The notes under the pieces were generated by a model. The model was given only the letters and a program-made list of their open reading frames with translations. It was not told the DNA's origin and did not search any database. Of a stretch of 64,000 nt of DNA, positions 32,893 through 48,100 are shown one piece after another. Source of the stretch: Rhea pennata (lineage: Eukaryota > Chordata > Aves > Rheiformes > Rheidae); the NCBI RefSeq assembly GCF_028389875.1, contig NC_084682.1, positions 4,970,001 to 5,034,000 of the forward strand, in the 5' to 3' direction. A program made the translations under genes and the position numbers. Numbering within the stretch: the stretch's first letter is position 1; each line of letters opens with the position of its first letter.

Positions 32893-35800
32893 CTTGAAGG
32901 AATCTGAGTTAAGGTCATACCAGCAGACAGGGTCTTTGTTAATGAGCCCCCAAATTCAGCATGTAGAAGTCAGCAGTACTGCAAGAAAAGCAAAACTACT
33001 TCCAAGCTGGAGAAAATAGATGCAATACAAAAGCCTAATGGTGAGCCAGCAGGGTTACAATTTTACTTCACTAACAGAAAGCAAAGGGATAACCAAACAG
33101 CTTACAACTTACATTCACACAGAATGCCCTATCTAATCACCAAAACTACCAGTGCCCCAATGACCAGATCCCCAGTACATGGAGCTTATTTATTTTTAAT
33201 AATTGTGTTTAATTGAGAATGAAAAAATTGGACAGCTATATAAAACATCTGTGGAACTTATTTAGGGGAATTCTATTAATGATGAAGGGAACAATTACAG
33301 AGAAAATATGTGCTTTTCATGAATCTGCACTGGTCCCTGCGTATCACACAAGGAAGAAACTGCTGCTATTGTAAAATAAAAAAATCAAACTATCCTTTAA
33401 GGTACTAAAATACAATAGGTAACAAGATAATAAGCTTCCAAGCTTCATACCTTTTGACTCAAGAATACTTAAGGCCAAAGTTTATTGAATTTCTTTTGTT
33501 CTTGCCAGTTGCTAAGAACTGTAACGAAATTTATGGCTCACCCAGCTACATCTCTTCAGGATGCAATCTGTCTAATCAAATGATACTAATGTTGTTCTTT
33601 GGACCTTACGGTAGAAAGGAAGAAGCAAGTGGAAAAACGACAAACATGCGTGACTTGACAATCTAGCATTTTCTTTAGCCAGGAGCACAAAATATGAGAC
33701 ACGCTAACAAACCAAAACCTTAAAAATCTAAAAGACTGACAGACAGGAGGATCTTCAGGTCATGAAAACACTTAGCTGTACAACAACAACAAGCAATCTA
33801 CGCCAAGCTTCAGCTCTGGGCAGCCTTGAAGGTAAAAAGCAAGTCGAAAGTAAAACGCAATTACAATTACACTTTTAAGAGAACAGGTAGCCAGGAATAC
33901 CTTTAAATGTTCTTGCAGATCGCTATCTGAAAATTAAACAGTGACATATGTAGCATTCAAAGTTGAGTAAAAAGAACTCGTTCACCATGTTTGTCATTAA
34001 GATGCTTCAGTCACATTAACAAAGCGAGACTGGGAAAAAAAAACGTGCTGTTAATCACTGGTGACAAGGCCGCTGTCTGTGAAACAAAGTGGCACTGCAA
34101 AACGTTTTGATCCCCAAATGACAGACTGCAAAACCTTACTACGGCTTTTCTTATGCACTGGCAGCACAATCTTCAGGAAAGGATACTAGCCAAGGTATTC
34201 ATTTTGCTTTGTATTGATTTCAACATCCCTCTCTGCGAAGTCATATTTTCCTTAGTTGCCATGGCAATGCTGGAGAAGGAAAAAGAGTGGATCAGGTTGC
34301 TGGTGCTAAGAATAATCCGCAGCTCGAACAACGGGCAAGCAAGCAGGCAACGCTTCTTCAGAAAGCGATGAATGGGGTGAAGCAGTATGAATGGAACCAC
34401 ATTTTTCCATGAATCTCCATCCATTACTCTTAAATGATTTCTCTTTTATATAAACATTAACTGAAAAAAGCAATTTCTTGAAGTAGGCATGTTTCTGGCA
34501 TTTACATTCCCCTCCTTCCCCCAATCAAAAAATACGACATTACAGAGAAACCTAAAGGCAATCTTTGGGCATACGTCTAAATTCAGAAATTTATTTAATC
34601 ACAGAGGAGCCTTTCACGCAGCTCACGGAGCTCTACACACAAGCTTTCTGAACAATCAAGTCTGGACATACAATCACTAAGGCTTTAAAGAGCTGTCAAC
34701 ACAAGAAACTGTTGTAATCTGCTTGATTCAGGATCAGTACCATCCTCTGATTCCAAACAAATTTTGCATTCTCCTCCATTAACCTCCCAGCAAGCCCAGT
34801 CTGATTGCTTTCCACAAGCTGGAGCTGAGGCAGCTGTTGTATAACGTCAAATGGTCATGACAAATGGTACCTCCATCACAGCACAGAAAAAATAAATTTT
34901 TGAACGTTGGTCCTAATTAAGAATGTCATCTATGGCTGTGCAAATTTTACACACTGCTTCTTTAATAATACATGGTCTAGCTGTACGTAATTTATCCAAA
35001 TGTAAGAATGCAATATAGGTGAATATAAAATATTTTCTTTTCAAATTTAATACATTCTGGATATTGGAAAAAACAGCTGTGCTCTTAATATCATATTTAA
35101 ATGAAGATTTTAAAGAATTCCTGTGTTGACAAAAATTTTGAGACTATAGTTTTTTTTTTTTTCTTCCCCCCCACCTTACATTTCTCTTCAGCACATAAAA
35201 AACAGGTATAAAATGGAAGTTGAAAGGGCAGGCTACTACTTATAGCCCAAGCTAACATTTTATTTAGCTACTTTGAAAGCAATAGTTTTGTCAAGATAAG
35301 CTGTACAGTGATTTACATCTAGGAAAAAAAAAAGTTTAGGCTTTTCAGACATGGTGCTTAAGAAGGAATGGTTTGACAAACACTATTCTCCTTGACTGGC
35401 ATGCATTGAAAGAACAAACAAATTAGGACATATAGGGGAAATCCTTTTAAGGGCTAAAATTACAAAAACAAAAAACAAAAAAAAGTAAAAATTAGATTAA
35501 TAGAGAAATAAAAAACAGCATCATTGCCAAGCCCTGCTCTACACGAGAGTACAGAGAGAAGCATGTAACAGAGGCATCAACTGAAGTTCTCAACAGGGGA
35601 AAAACAGCTGTATACAAATACAGAAAAGCAGTTACAAGCTAAGCCGGAAAAAAGGGCTGCAAAATTAGAACAATACATGCATCAAATAGTATCATATGCG
35701 AGAAGACACAGTATTTGACAGATTATATACATTTTCAACTCAGCACACAGGTTTTATTCTTTACTTTTCTAAAAAAGCAACAACTCCACAAAAACATAGA

Positions 35801-38800
35801 TTTGCTATTGAGAAAAGCACTAGAATTTTGAATTACTGGATAATGAGTTAGAAAGATTAGAAAGTTTCCGCAGCTGCACACAGGAAAGCCTGGTCAGTCA
35901 TTACAGCTTCTTATTTTACACTTCCACCTTGATCTGATACGTGTCCAGGTGATATCTGAATACAGCATCTCTCAAATCACTCCTGAATTAAGCGACATGT
36001 TTTCATAAGATGCATCCAATGACCCATTAAAGAATCCTTTAAAGTGAAAACACAAGATGATTGCCAGGACATAAAGTGTTGCTGAGACACCTCCAAAATG
36101 CCTTTGGAAATAATTATTAGAGATTACCACAGAATGCAGAGTTCCTCCCTTAACATCTGATGAGCAAACTGTCCACATCATATAAAAAGGCATGATTCAA
36201 TTTTTTAGTTTTACAGATTACAAGCTTGGAACCTTCTTCATTTATTTTACTTTGTATTTTGAAAACTGTATCTCAATGGGATAAGTTTTATTGAAGTGCT
36301 CTTAGGAAAAACTTGTGGGGATTGCCATTTTGACTAGTATATTGCCTTGTAACAAAATGTCATCACAACACTCAAAATAAGAATTGAACTAGCTTCGAGC
36401 TACCATCAAGAGTCAAAATTCAAATACAAAGTACTTTTCTTGATTATTCAAAACATGAGCTGGCTTACCTTTATCTTTGTAAACCTGAGACTGCTAAATT
36501 TAAGCACCGCTAAAAATAAAAAACAGCTTTTGGGAAATAGTCCCCTAAATTGGTCTTATAAAATCTCAATTATTGTGGCTTCCTCATATCTTTCCTTACA
36601 TACTTTTAGTTTCAATCCCATCTCTCACACATGCTCATGAACTTACTGCTACCATTTCCTCAGTGCCTGATTCTTTTTAATGATTCAAATTCTTCCCTTT
36701 CACATTATTGGCCCCATTTAGTTATTCTGACGCAGTAATCTCCCTAGATCAAGAATACCGTTTATTTACATTTCAAAAACTCTACTCAACATGACAGAAG
36801 AATTAAATGCTTTTTAGTTACCAGAATCTATTTTCTAACTGTGGAAGATCCCGCATTACTAAAACATTCAAGCAGTCTAACACAGAAAACCCCGCTGTTA
36901 AGAGCGCTCTACTTTTCTCTAGCATAATAATAATCCCTTGGCACGGCACTCGAAGATGAACCAATAATGGATATTGATCTGTTCTCCCAAACTCCTCACT
37001 CCATAGGAAAAAAAAAATAGTTCCTCATTTGTTTTTGCCTACTAATTACCAATGATGATTCGTTTCTGCTAGTTCATGTTCCAAGAGTTAAAAAAGTAAA
37101 ATAAATAAATAAATAGATAACCTCTCTGACCCAATTACTTAAAACATATCTCCATGCCACTGCACTTCCAATGTTAATCTCCATTCAGCAATGAAAATTT
37201 AAGAAAAAGAAAGATAAAGAAATTTTGATTATACAATAAATTGAGCTTTCATTATTAGGTTCTCCTTCTGATTTAATTTATATGCAAGTGTTACACAGAC
37301 AACCTTTCCTCCTCTAGTTCTACATTACAAACTACATGGCAGTCAGGACTTCCAGTTTATCCGCATGCACAAAAGTGTTTATGAACTGTTAGTAATTCCA
37401 TTAGAATTAGTGTTCAGAAAGTGTAAGAAATTCCAAATCCCAACTCTCTGCATATTTTGCTTTCTACCCTGTGATTAAAAAAAAAAAAAAAAAAAAAACG
37501 CTTACGTGTAATTCTGACTATTTGCATTAGTGATATGAGGTTCCAAGATGACCCCAATTTAACATTTTATTCAGAAAACAGCATGAACTATTCTCAGTGC
37601 AGCACTGAATTAACTACTGTGAGTGTAAACCAAGTTCCTATAAAAGCCAATGGTATTCTGCCCTCTCTATTTAATACTAAAGCACTGCTCCAGCACAGCA
37701 TGAACGATTGCTGCACGACTGGAGCAATCTCATCTGGGTAGGTCTCAGGTCCCGGCCACTAAGAGTGATCCATCTCTTCTTCCATTTAGCAGGTGCACTC
37801 CAACGTTGTGTGCTGTGAAGCATTTCTCCTCCAAATTTCTGTGAGGTTTCAAGTTTATCCTTAAATGTTTGACAGTGCTGTGGGCGAGCAGCCAAATTTT
37901 TCTTCAAAAATAAAACTGATACTTGTAAAGTTTGCATTTTTCACTAGCATGAATAATATGTATAGAGAAATAACCATTTCTAGCCATCACTGAAGTCAAA
38001 TTAATCTAGCATTCACAGCTACACATTTAACGCTGCTTTATCTAGACAAATATTTAAGCTTTTTGGTATTTTTACCCCACATAGCAGCCTTACATATACA
38101 GTATATTATCAAGTAAAACGCATCAAAAAGTTAACTCCTTGCTTGATCCTTTGAGATGGCTCAGTCAAATCAACATTGATGAAGAATTAAAATAAAAATC
38201 TAAAAGAATAAGACATGTTTTAAAAATCAGATAACTCATGTACTACTGGAATTTCTGCCTCATTCTGTACTCCATGAATCATATTTGCTCACTCATTTCA
38301 TTTAAATTTATGACAACATCTGTGAGTAAGAGACAGGCTCTATGACTCTGCATAAAAACGCAAGTTGTAGTTTTCAATTTGTACTTATTCTGATTAGATG
38401 ACTTTTTGCATACATACATGTGTGTGTACGTGTGTATACATATAAACATGTTTGTATATAGTCCTTCAAATTACTTTGAAGATTATTTTGTCTTTTGAGA
38501 AAACTTAAGATGAAAAAAATAGGAACATTGCCCCAGAAATGCAAGTGATTTTGCCACGATTCTCTGGCAGGGCTCCTCGGAAACAGCTAAGACTCAAAAT
38601 TATATTTGGCAAAGTTGAGATTTAATACAAGTGAAATTTTCCCTTTTATTTAATCTGAATTGTTACCTAATGAAATCCCCCCAATATATATTGATTTAAA
38701 AAAATATATATTAAATCTTGCCTTTTGGTCTGCCTTCTCAGTGTCAAAGCTCCTCTCCATAGGTTGCTGGTCACCACAATCTCCTCCTCCTCCCACTCTC

Positions 38801-41800
38801 CTGCTGGAGTACTCTGCGGTACTGAACCTAGAAGCTGCGCTCAACAGTACAACCCTCCTATCACTGGAGTGGGCTAGCGCAAACGCTTAATTAAAAAAAG
38901 TGACCAAGGATCACTGGCAAAGCAGGGAACTCCTGGCTTTCTCTACTACTGAGGCTGTGAGACATAGAACTAGAGCTACAGTGTCCAGAGAGCTGCTTCC
39001 AGCATTTCTCTCTAGAACCAGGAGCAGAGCATCCTTCAGCATTTATTATTATTAATACACAAAAGCAGCAACAGAGGGTTGTTTGGCACAATGGCCTGAA
39101 TCAGACATCAGAAACAGTATTACAATAAAATCATGAGAGCTGGTCACATTGTACATGCAAAGCTTTAAAAAATTTTGCAAAATAAAAGCTGTTGGAAAAC
39201 AAAAAGTAAATCATTTGCTATTTTGAGAAAGTGATAATCTTTGAAAATGAAAACCTGAGAACACTAAACACATGAAGCAAAAATTTATGCTTATATTTAA
39301 ATATGTCCAAGGCAAATGAGCTCTGTTCCAGAAGAACTGCAGTACAAAGTATCACATCCCACTCTTTTCTGGGAAGAAATATGCTGCAGTAAGAACCCAT
39401 GTCATATAATTCATTTAAAAATTGATTAAATGTTTAGTACTAACAAAACATCTGGAATGACAGCCCTGCCCATCAGTTGAGTTACTGAACTGTTGCACCT
39501 TACACATCCATAAATCCTCTTGTAAGAATGTTTGCTCTTGCAGAAGAATCATATACAGAAAAAGTCGGTCTCTGTACTTCAGTTCTCCTCTTCGCTAAAG
39601 AAGGTTTCAGCACGGCTTTCGTAAGTAGTGCTAACTGTAGAGGCACTGGGAAGGGGCTCACCTGCACACAGCTTGTCAGCAAAAGCCTCTGCAATCACAG
39701 AATAACACTTCCCAGTGTTTATAGTGGCTGTTTAAAAATAACGCTTAAAAATAAATAAATAGAGATCTCAAATTCCTGAATTGCACCCAAATAATATGAG
39801 TAATGAACTATAGCAGATGTAACCCTTGAAGACAGAATAATACTAGTAACCATCATATGCTAATTATATCTCACTTCACTCTAGGAATCTATATTAGAAC
39901 AGCTTCCCCATCCACAATTCCATCTTTTATTTTGTTATCAATAGATAAGACTAATTAAAAGTTGGACAAAAATCTATCTGGGAAATACACTTAAAAAGCA
40001 ACAGAGTAATTTACCATCAATTAATAACTTACCCAAATGCTTTCAATTACTGAATATGACAAAGAAAGGAGTAAAACAAAATTCACCCTGGCTTCGACAG
40101 AGACCGAATTGAATTAAGATGATATCAAGTGATATAAATTAAACTATATGCCCTGATAAATGCTTATATCTACCAAACAAACCTCCTCCTACAGAATGAA
40201 ACACAGAACCTTTTTGGCAATGGCTACAATAAGGAGTTCATTCACTACAGTTAGTAAATGGTGCAATAAGGAGCGCAGAAATCGAGCCTCCTAACATCAA
40301 AGTTCAACTGTTAACAACAGGAATATTTTCACTAACCAGCACCAAGGAACTCAGGACTGCGTCATGTTGTAGAGCTAGTGCATGTGAAGCAGTCGCTATA
40401 CAGGTAGTCAGTCGGTAGTCAATGGGACCACAACTCATGTAAATGTAACTCAAAGCAGTTTTAAACTAGCTGGGACACCTGCTGACGACAAAGTGGCTGT
40501 GACACTACGGAGCTTCTGAGGCTCCAAACTGATTTAGGAAACTGGGTGAATATTCAGGCAGCCAGCCTGTTCTGAGCTCCAGTTTGCTACGGCTGCATCC
40601 CCTAGCTCAGGTAAATCTACATGTATATTCGCTTATTAAGCACAAAGATAGTCCTACCTTCTCAGATGACACATAATCAACAGGGTAGATGAAAAGCGCA
40701 CATGATAAAATATTAGTCATTTTGCAGGTTATTAAACTTAAAAATAAATCATCAGAGCTTTTTAATGCTCCAGTTACTAAAGTAGCAGCAAAGAAGATAT
40801 TCAGCAAAAGTTGAGTCAAGTGTTTTCATGAGACAGAAAAACAGGACTAGAAGTATGGCAATGGAGGACAGGATTTTTTATGAGAAAGATGAGAACTCAA
40901 AGTAAAACAATCATTTACAATAACTCTGCTAGGCTTGGCCAGTATTTTCACGTGTTCATGAGGCTAACCGTGGTAAGATTATATCTACATTTTCAGGCAT
41001 TATTTTACTGAATGCTTCTTTTTTGTCACTGTACATCAGTATGCTTTAACACATTTTTCCACTGTGTTAATCACACAGAGCCCGCTATGTACTTAAGACA
41101 GCCAGCCCTTAATGGACATAGAGCCTTACTTCACCTCTAATTATTCCTCTTGATCACTTATGCCAGGACATGCATTATCTAAAATCAAATCTTGCTTTCA
41201 TTTTTAAAAACAATAATCTAAAATTTTAAACCATTAAGTTGGGCACTCTGAATTACAGGTTTGCAGACTCCCAGAGTCCAATGGAAGATTGGGAAGGGCA
41301 CACATGACAGAAGTAATTTATGATGCTATGATTCAACATTAAGGTTTCTAGATCAGTTTGAGAAGGCAGCACTCAAGTATTTCAACCATGCAAAACCAGA
41401 AGATAGGTAACTACACCACAGTCATTACCACTCAAACCGTTAAGTCCTTACCTGTATCAGCTGCACACTAGGGTGCTGACCGTGCTCTAGGGTTACAGAG
41501 TATCATGCTATGCAAGAGTGTCATTATGAGAAGAAACAGCTTGACTCTTGGACTTGACAGCTCAAACTGACAGAGCTCCGCTCTGCCCAACCATTCTTTT
41601 GTTTTTATAGAGGCTATTTGCATTTGAAAAGAAACCTAAAGTTTCTAAATTAGGGTGAGTATAATGTTTAACCAATCCCATTATGTTAACATTGAATAGC
41701 AAGAAAAAAAAGAAAAATCACACTTCATTTTATTTGTAATACTGCCTACGAGCTGTGAACAATACCATTATTGTATAAACAAGATATCTGATAGTTTTGG

Positions 41801-42137
41801 ATACAGCTCAGTGTAAACACTAATTGTACAGAAAATAACAGAAGTTAGTAAACTCATTCCTACCTTATTGTCTCTTCTATCAACCGATCTGAGCTGAAAA
41901 CCAAAAGAAAAACTGCAGTTAAAAAAAGGAACAAGCACTGAATAGTTTAGATCATTGAATCAATGCGGACCATAATACAATCTCTATCAAATTTGCACAC
42001 TGTCATTTTTCACTACAACACAGATTTGGAAGATATAATGAGAGTTTTTAGATGCATATAAAAAATCAGCGAGAGCAGCATTTCCCAAGTGTAAACAAGA
42101 GCAGATGCTCAGGAGAACACATAAAGGACTATGGAGA

Positions 42138-42174
<37 letters not shown>

Positions 42175-45100
42175 GGAATGGGCTCCATTATTCATGGTTA
42201 ATTAAAGCTATCTGAGCCAGAGATGTACATGGTGCCCAGGACAGTTTGGAAAGAAGTCTCAGAGAATAAAGTACCTCATCTTTGTTGTTCTTTGATTCTG
42301 GTCATTCCCCCTCTGCCCCCCTCAAAAGAGGGTAAAAATAAAAGCTGGAGCTTAGTTTCATATAACAATATCCGAAAACATTGCTTTGGAGCTAGTTTAC
42401 CAAATACCATTTGATGATGGCTAACAAAACAAACTCTTTCTACAACAACATCAGTTGAAAGAATTAGGTGATGGTTAAAAAACAGAATACACGTTATCTG
42501 TTATAGAAGTCTTGATAATATGCACATCCTTCCCCCCTGCTGCCAGACATTAATCAAGTTTCTGTGCAGCATCCTGGGAAAAGACAGGCTAAAATACACA
42601 GTACCACAGAGAGAACATTTCATTTTGAAAAACAGACATGCGAGATTAGAAGACAAACAAACCCCTCAAAATATTTGAGCAATTTTTCTTTTTTTTTTTC
42701 TGCACTCAACTTGTTATACAGAGGTTTTAAAGCAATCTTTTACAGCCAGTTATGAAATCCCAGAAATCGTCTTGATAAAATAAGCAAAATCGCAGCTGTT
42801 ACACTAACAGAGGGAATAGGTGACCGCATCCGTACTTCCCGTGTGCAGGAACAACGATGCATCTCTGCAATCGCTCTGTTCATCCCCCAGAACTACAAAC
42901 TCTTGCAGAGCAACTGGAAAACGTGAGTGTGCTAGTTTAACGAGCAAATCAATCTGACAGAACAAAGCCTTGCGCGCTACTGCATACTGCTATTGATTGC
43001 TGCCAGAATGAAAGGATTAAAAGACATTAAAAGAGCACGGCCATCTTCGTCTTCCACTCTCTTTACTCCAAAGCGTTTCAGCATCTTGTGGAAAGCAGCA
43101 GCAGCAGCCCCAGCGCAGAGCAGAAGTCTGCCCGACTCCAAAGGCGCTGCCCAACTTGGAACATCTCTTCTGCCCACATATATTCTGGAGAACCCCCCCC
43201 CCCCCCAGATCTCAAACTGGATGCACGACAGAGTAGCAAGTTGTGCTGTGTGCGCTGCTCAGGGAGAAGATGCTGACAGGATGCCCCTATTTGCCTGCCG
43301 AGAGGAGTGCAAACATAAAAGCTGCTATTTCAGTGCAGTCCATGGCTTGAAATACGAAGACAGCATACAGAGCACTAAAAATATTTTGCCCAAATTTAAG
43401 TTGAGAGGGATTCAACTGGGGCAGCAAAGACTGAAAACATTAGTAAAACTGGAGCACTTCTTTTCACGCCCAAAACAAAGGCGAGCTCCAAATGTTCAAA
43501 ACAGTTACAAGCAAATTGGTTTTTACTCACTCTGTGGTACTTATTACCACGGGCACAAGAAACTACAAAACGTCATAGTTATGTATTCAAAATGAGTGTA
43601 ATAAGTCTCAAGTTTAATAGTAAAAATACATCCCCAAGCCCAGTGGAACAGAAAAGCAAAGTATTGAAGATTTCCAGAATCATCAATCCTGCAAAGTACA
43701 AAATTCAGCTCAGGTCATGCCTTTCGTACACAGATACAGTCTCTAACAAGCTGGTGCATTATGTGGTCGGTAGTAAGAATAAGCTGCAAAAACAGTAGAC
43801 TAAAAAGGGTGAGGATGGACCATTTAAAACAAAGCTTTTTACATATTCACAAGAAAAAAAAAGATACCACGTGCCTAGCTGGAAATAAGCTACACTTATT
43901 AACATTCTGTGGATCAAAACATTCCCAGAGCAGTCCTATTTTACTGGAGGAGACAGGCAAGTTGAATAAATTCAGAGACCTTAAGTGAACTACTCTGTTC
44001 TCTCAGGTTTTCAGTGCACGAAAGTCAGCCTCACCACTCCGCAGTGGAGACTCAAATTGCTTTGCACATTAGAGAAAGCAGCAGTTGGACAGTTTTGTTA
44101 CTTAACTGGATAACTAAATACCAGGATATCATGTTTAAAAGGTTTAAAATATCATGTTCAGTCTCAATTATATTATACAGCATTTGTGTATGTGTGTGTG
44201 CGTCTATAAAAATCCTTGAAATGCAGCTACCTGCGAAATGATGACAGGTAGAAGTTAATAATATGTTTAAACACAGTAATACAGAGTTTTCAGTACCAAT
44301 AAGCACGCACACTAGAGGCAAATGCCAGCACAAGACACTTATTTGAAGCCACAAGATTGATGTTTCTCAGCTTAAACGGCAGTCACTCCAACTATTTAAA
44401 AGAATGAGATGCATACAAATTTTCTTCAGAATGAACAACGTGCAAGTAAGGGCAGAGTGACTGCTATACTCTCTTTAAGTAAACATCCATGAAGTTGCAA
44501 CCATATGTACTTACAGCATACAACTTTCAGAATGTTTTTCTTATCTCAAGGATCATCATCTTATGAATGCCCCAACCATATTTCCAAGTGTGTAAAAACC
44601 CTAGCAGAAAAGGTCTATGACATGAAATCATGCATTTCCCTGCTCCAATGCTGCTGAGCAATTTAGAGGCATTTTGTTTACTGAAATTTTCACATCAGCA
44701 GTGTGAGTAAGAATATTTTATGGTTAAAAAAAAGAAAGAAATCTGTGCATTGGAATTCCTTAAAATTTTGTTAAGTTCAGTACCTCTTGAAAAATTTGAG
44801 TTTAAGCAGATACTAGATGCTCTTGTAAAGGCAGTATGTGCATTCACAAAGCACCTCTTACTTAGGTCTTTCAAAGTAGTTGGCAAATGCAGACTGTAAC
44901 ATTCACTTACAGTGGCAGCCAGAGAGAAGCAGACACTTGCTTCATCATTTTACCATTTGTAGCCATAGGAAATAACAGTTGGATTTAAGGCAGACCAGGA
45001 ACACAAAGCACAAGGGCACCCAGAAACCCAAAGTTTTACCAAGGTGAGGCAGGTAGAGGGGAAGCTTGCGGCTCTCTTGCTCAAGCTGTACATTCAAAAC

Positions 45101-48100
45101 ATAAAAAGGTGGATTTTTATAAAATATTGTAACTTTGTTCTTCTGCTTTCCAAGCAAGGATAACAGACCCAATGGCGATTACCTTATGAGCATCTAAGCA
45201 AGCAAATGATTACTCTGGGCAATATTAATCTGATTCATCATCTTTTTCAATAAGCTATGTATTTTCACCTGTCGAAACAGATGGCACTTTGACAAAGTCA
45301 TTTAAAAATACGATACAAAAAGAATGCTGAAAGATGCTGAGGTCATCACCTGCTAAAATGAATGGCAGAAATCCAGCAATAACAGTCATGTGGATGAAAT
45401 AATCAGGCTTCTGTGCAAATGCTGTAACTTCAGAAAAGATTGTGCAATTTGTCATTTAAATATGCAGACAGGTTAGTTAATCCAAAAGAAAAACTAAATG
45501 AAATATGCTTATAGGACAGAAAAGAATCCTGTCCACCACATCACACTTCTAAAATGAAAGCAAGTGTTCTGTTTTCTTTGTTTTTTAAAGCAAATCTCTA
45601 AGTCATTAATTTAAATTCCATAATATTGATCATTACTTAAGTCAAGACTGGGCTTCTCCCACATCCTAAAGAATAATTACGAAACTAATTATTTCATTTC
45701 ATTCTTTCCCTGACTGCAAAATTAAATGTGTTTCAGTGCTCTGAAATTGTTTGCATTAGATCATTTTCACAATCCTGAATCACCAGGCAATGTAGAACTT
45801 CAAGGAATGCCAACATTACAAAACATATTTCATACTATAATACAAACACACAGACTATGACAAAGCAAATCAGACTAATACAGTCAATTATTTTCATCTT
45901 CATAATCTTTCCTAAATCACAAGTGAAATTCTGTGCGCACACACACAAATCCAGCTCCAGCTGTTTTCTTCTTGCCATTGACTTTCCTCATCATCTAAAA
46001 AAATCTCACAGATCATTAAAACTCTTTAAAACTTAACTAGAAAAATGTAAAGCAGAATACATTCTCGTATGACAATAAACAAGATATTTTTCCAGATTTA
46101 ACAAGACTTGTCTCAAGGCTGATTGACTTGAGCATCAAAGAAACAATAAATTCCACCAGAGCTGCTTAGCTGGTTTAGCAACAGTCTTCCACAGTTGCTA
46201 ATGAAGACCAAAACCGGTGTAGAAGTCTAATCATGGACTGGGATCCAACCTGAGAGCATGGCAAGACAAATACATCTAGGTATATGACATCTAGAGAGAG
46301 AAGATTTTTAATAGTCCTGTGCAAACAAAATTTACTCCTATGATTTTAGCAAAAAGCAGAAGCAGCATCTATTGTGAATGAACTATATGCAACAGCATGG
46401 GAAGGAAAAATAGTATTTTTAACTGCAAAGTATGCATCTTAAACTTTCAGCATGACTTGCAATACCTGCAAAGAACTAGTCAACCACATGTACTTGAGGT
46501 AAAATGGGCATTTTCAGGGATGAACAGCTTGCTTGTAGAAACCATTCTGATAGCAGATAGAGAAAGCTTCAAATACCCATACAAACTCCTGTCCTCTGCA
46601 GGTTCCCTTCCATGTTAACTAAAGTGTAAGTCTGGAAGCTGAGGAGAGGCAATGTTTTCACACTTTCTCTTCCAGTAGATAAAATGAAATAAGACAGATT
46701 GATTGTTGTGTGCAACAATCAAACATTAGAAACAGCATAAACATGAAAAATTAAGCCTATGTATAGATTTGTTCCGAATGAACAAATTTTTAGCGACATC
46801 GTGCTTACAAACCCCAAACATGCAAGCAAGCTTATTTCTGCAGTACTGTGGAGTCTGACACTCAGCAATCACTTCCAAGAAGAATGAGAAGTAGCTGCAA
46901 AATCAGTAAAAATAGCACAATAGCACTAAATCACCTTGTTTTTAATCAGTACAAGCAATTTTTAAAATCTAGACTAAAAGGCACTTAAGCAGCATCATTT
47001 GGTTTTGAATTTCTTTCCAGATGGTGCACACGTACTTTGTGTACCAGAAGAAACATGCAAGACAACAGAGGCATGCTTTTCTGCACCTCCGAACTGCATG
47101 GACTTATTAGGACTTACTGCTAGCAATAGAGTCAAGTAAGTGTGTCTGCAAAAAGAGCTGTTCGCCAAGAAAGCTCTTCAGTGCATAGAAAGACTACAGA
47201 GGGACTGCTTGATGTTCAAGAGTCCCATGAGAGTGAGTAACAGCCATACTTTTTCCTTTCAAGTGAATCTATAAGGAAATAAGAGGTTTGTTGATAATCT
47301 GCAGCACACAGTTTATCAAAAAAAACACAGCTAAAAACTTAAAAGGAAAACAGTTCCTATCATCTAATGAAGTGCAGCAGCTGGTTGCATATTAGGAAGA
47401 ACATTAAACCAATGACAGGATGGCACCAGTAGCTACATAATAAAGTTTCTAAAGGCTCTGTATTCATGGTTGTGAAAGTTCCTGGATAGACTGACCCTCC
47501 CATAATTGCTCCATATTACCCATAGGAACAAAGTTAAATGAACTGAAAAGGAAAGGCTTTACTGTAAGTCATTATCAAGCAACCACAACTGTCAGAACAA
47601 TTCCAGTAACCTACTAATGGACTACATCGGCATTTCCTCAAATTTTACCTACTGTATGCTGAGCTAATATTCAGTAGGAGTGATGTTTTCATTATACATT
47701 TTAAACTGGAAAAAATAATTTAGATTATACCTTTGACCAGAAAGGGGGAAAACCCCCAAAACACAAAACAAAATAAAAAACCACACACATACCAAAGAAC
47801 ATTTCTAAGTGCCTACATGTAGGAACAGCCTTCAATATCCAACAACATCAATTGACAGAAGAGCAGCCCTATCAAGACAACCTGCCATTACTGGTCTGTT
47901 GTGCACACATCTGAATACGATAGGTGCACAAATTACCAAAAGAAAAGCCACCCAGTATCTGCACTGTAAGAAAGAAGGCTGTACCACTTCCCGACTCTGC
48001 TGCTTTTGACTTGGTGTGCAAACTCAGAAGAAATCATTCCACTAGTCTCATACAGAATGCAATCTTTGTCTTGCAGAAGAGCCCTGTCATACAAACCAAT

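Larger units (their letters stand above)
34270..41863 (-). other. GOSR1 intron 7
   Basis: A 7.6-kb AT-rich intron (donor GTAGGA). It contains a 22-A tract at 37,477-37,498, a TG/TA-rich stretch at about 38,410-38,460 and several short homopolymers. No nested exon, RNA gene or named repeat is recognised. Confidence 0.85.
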
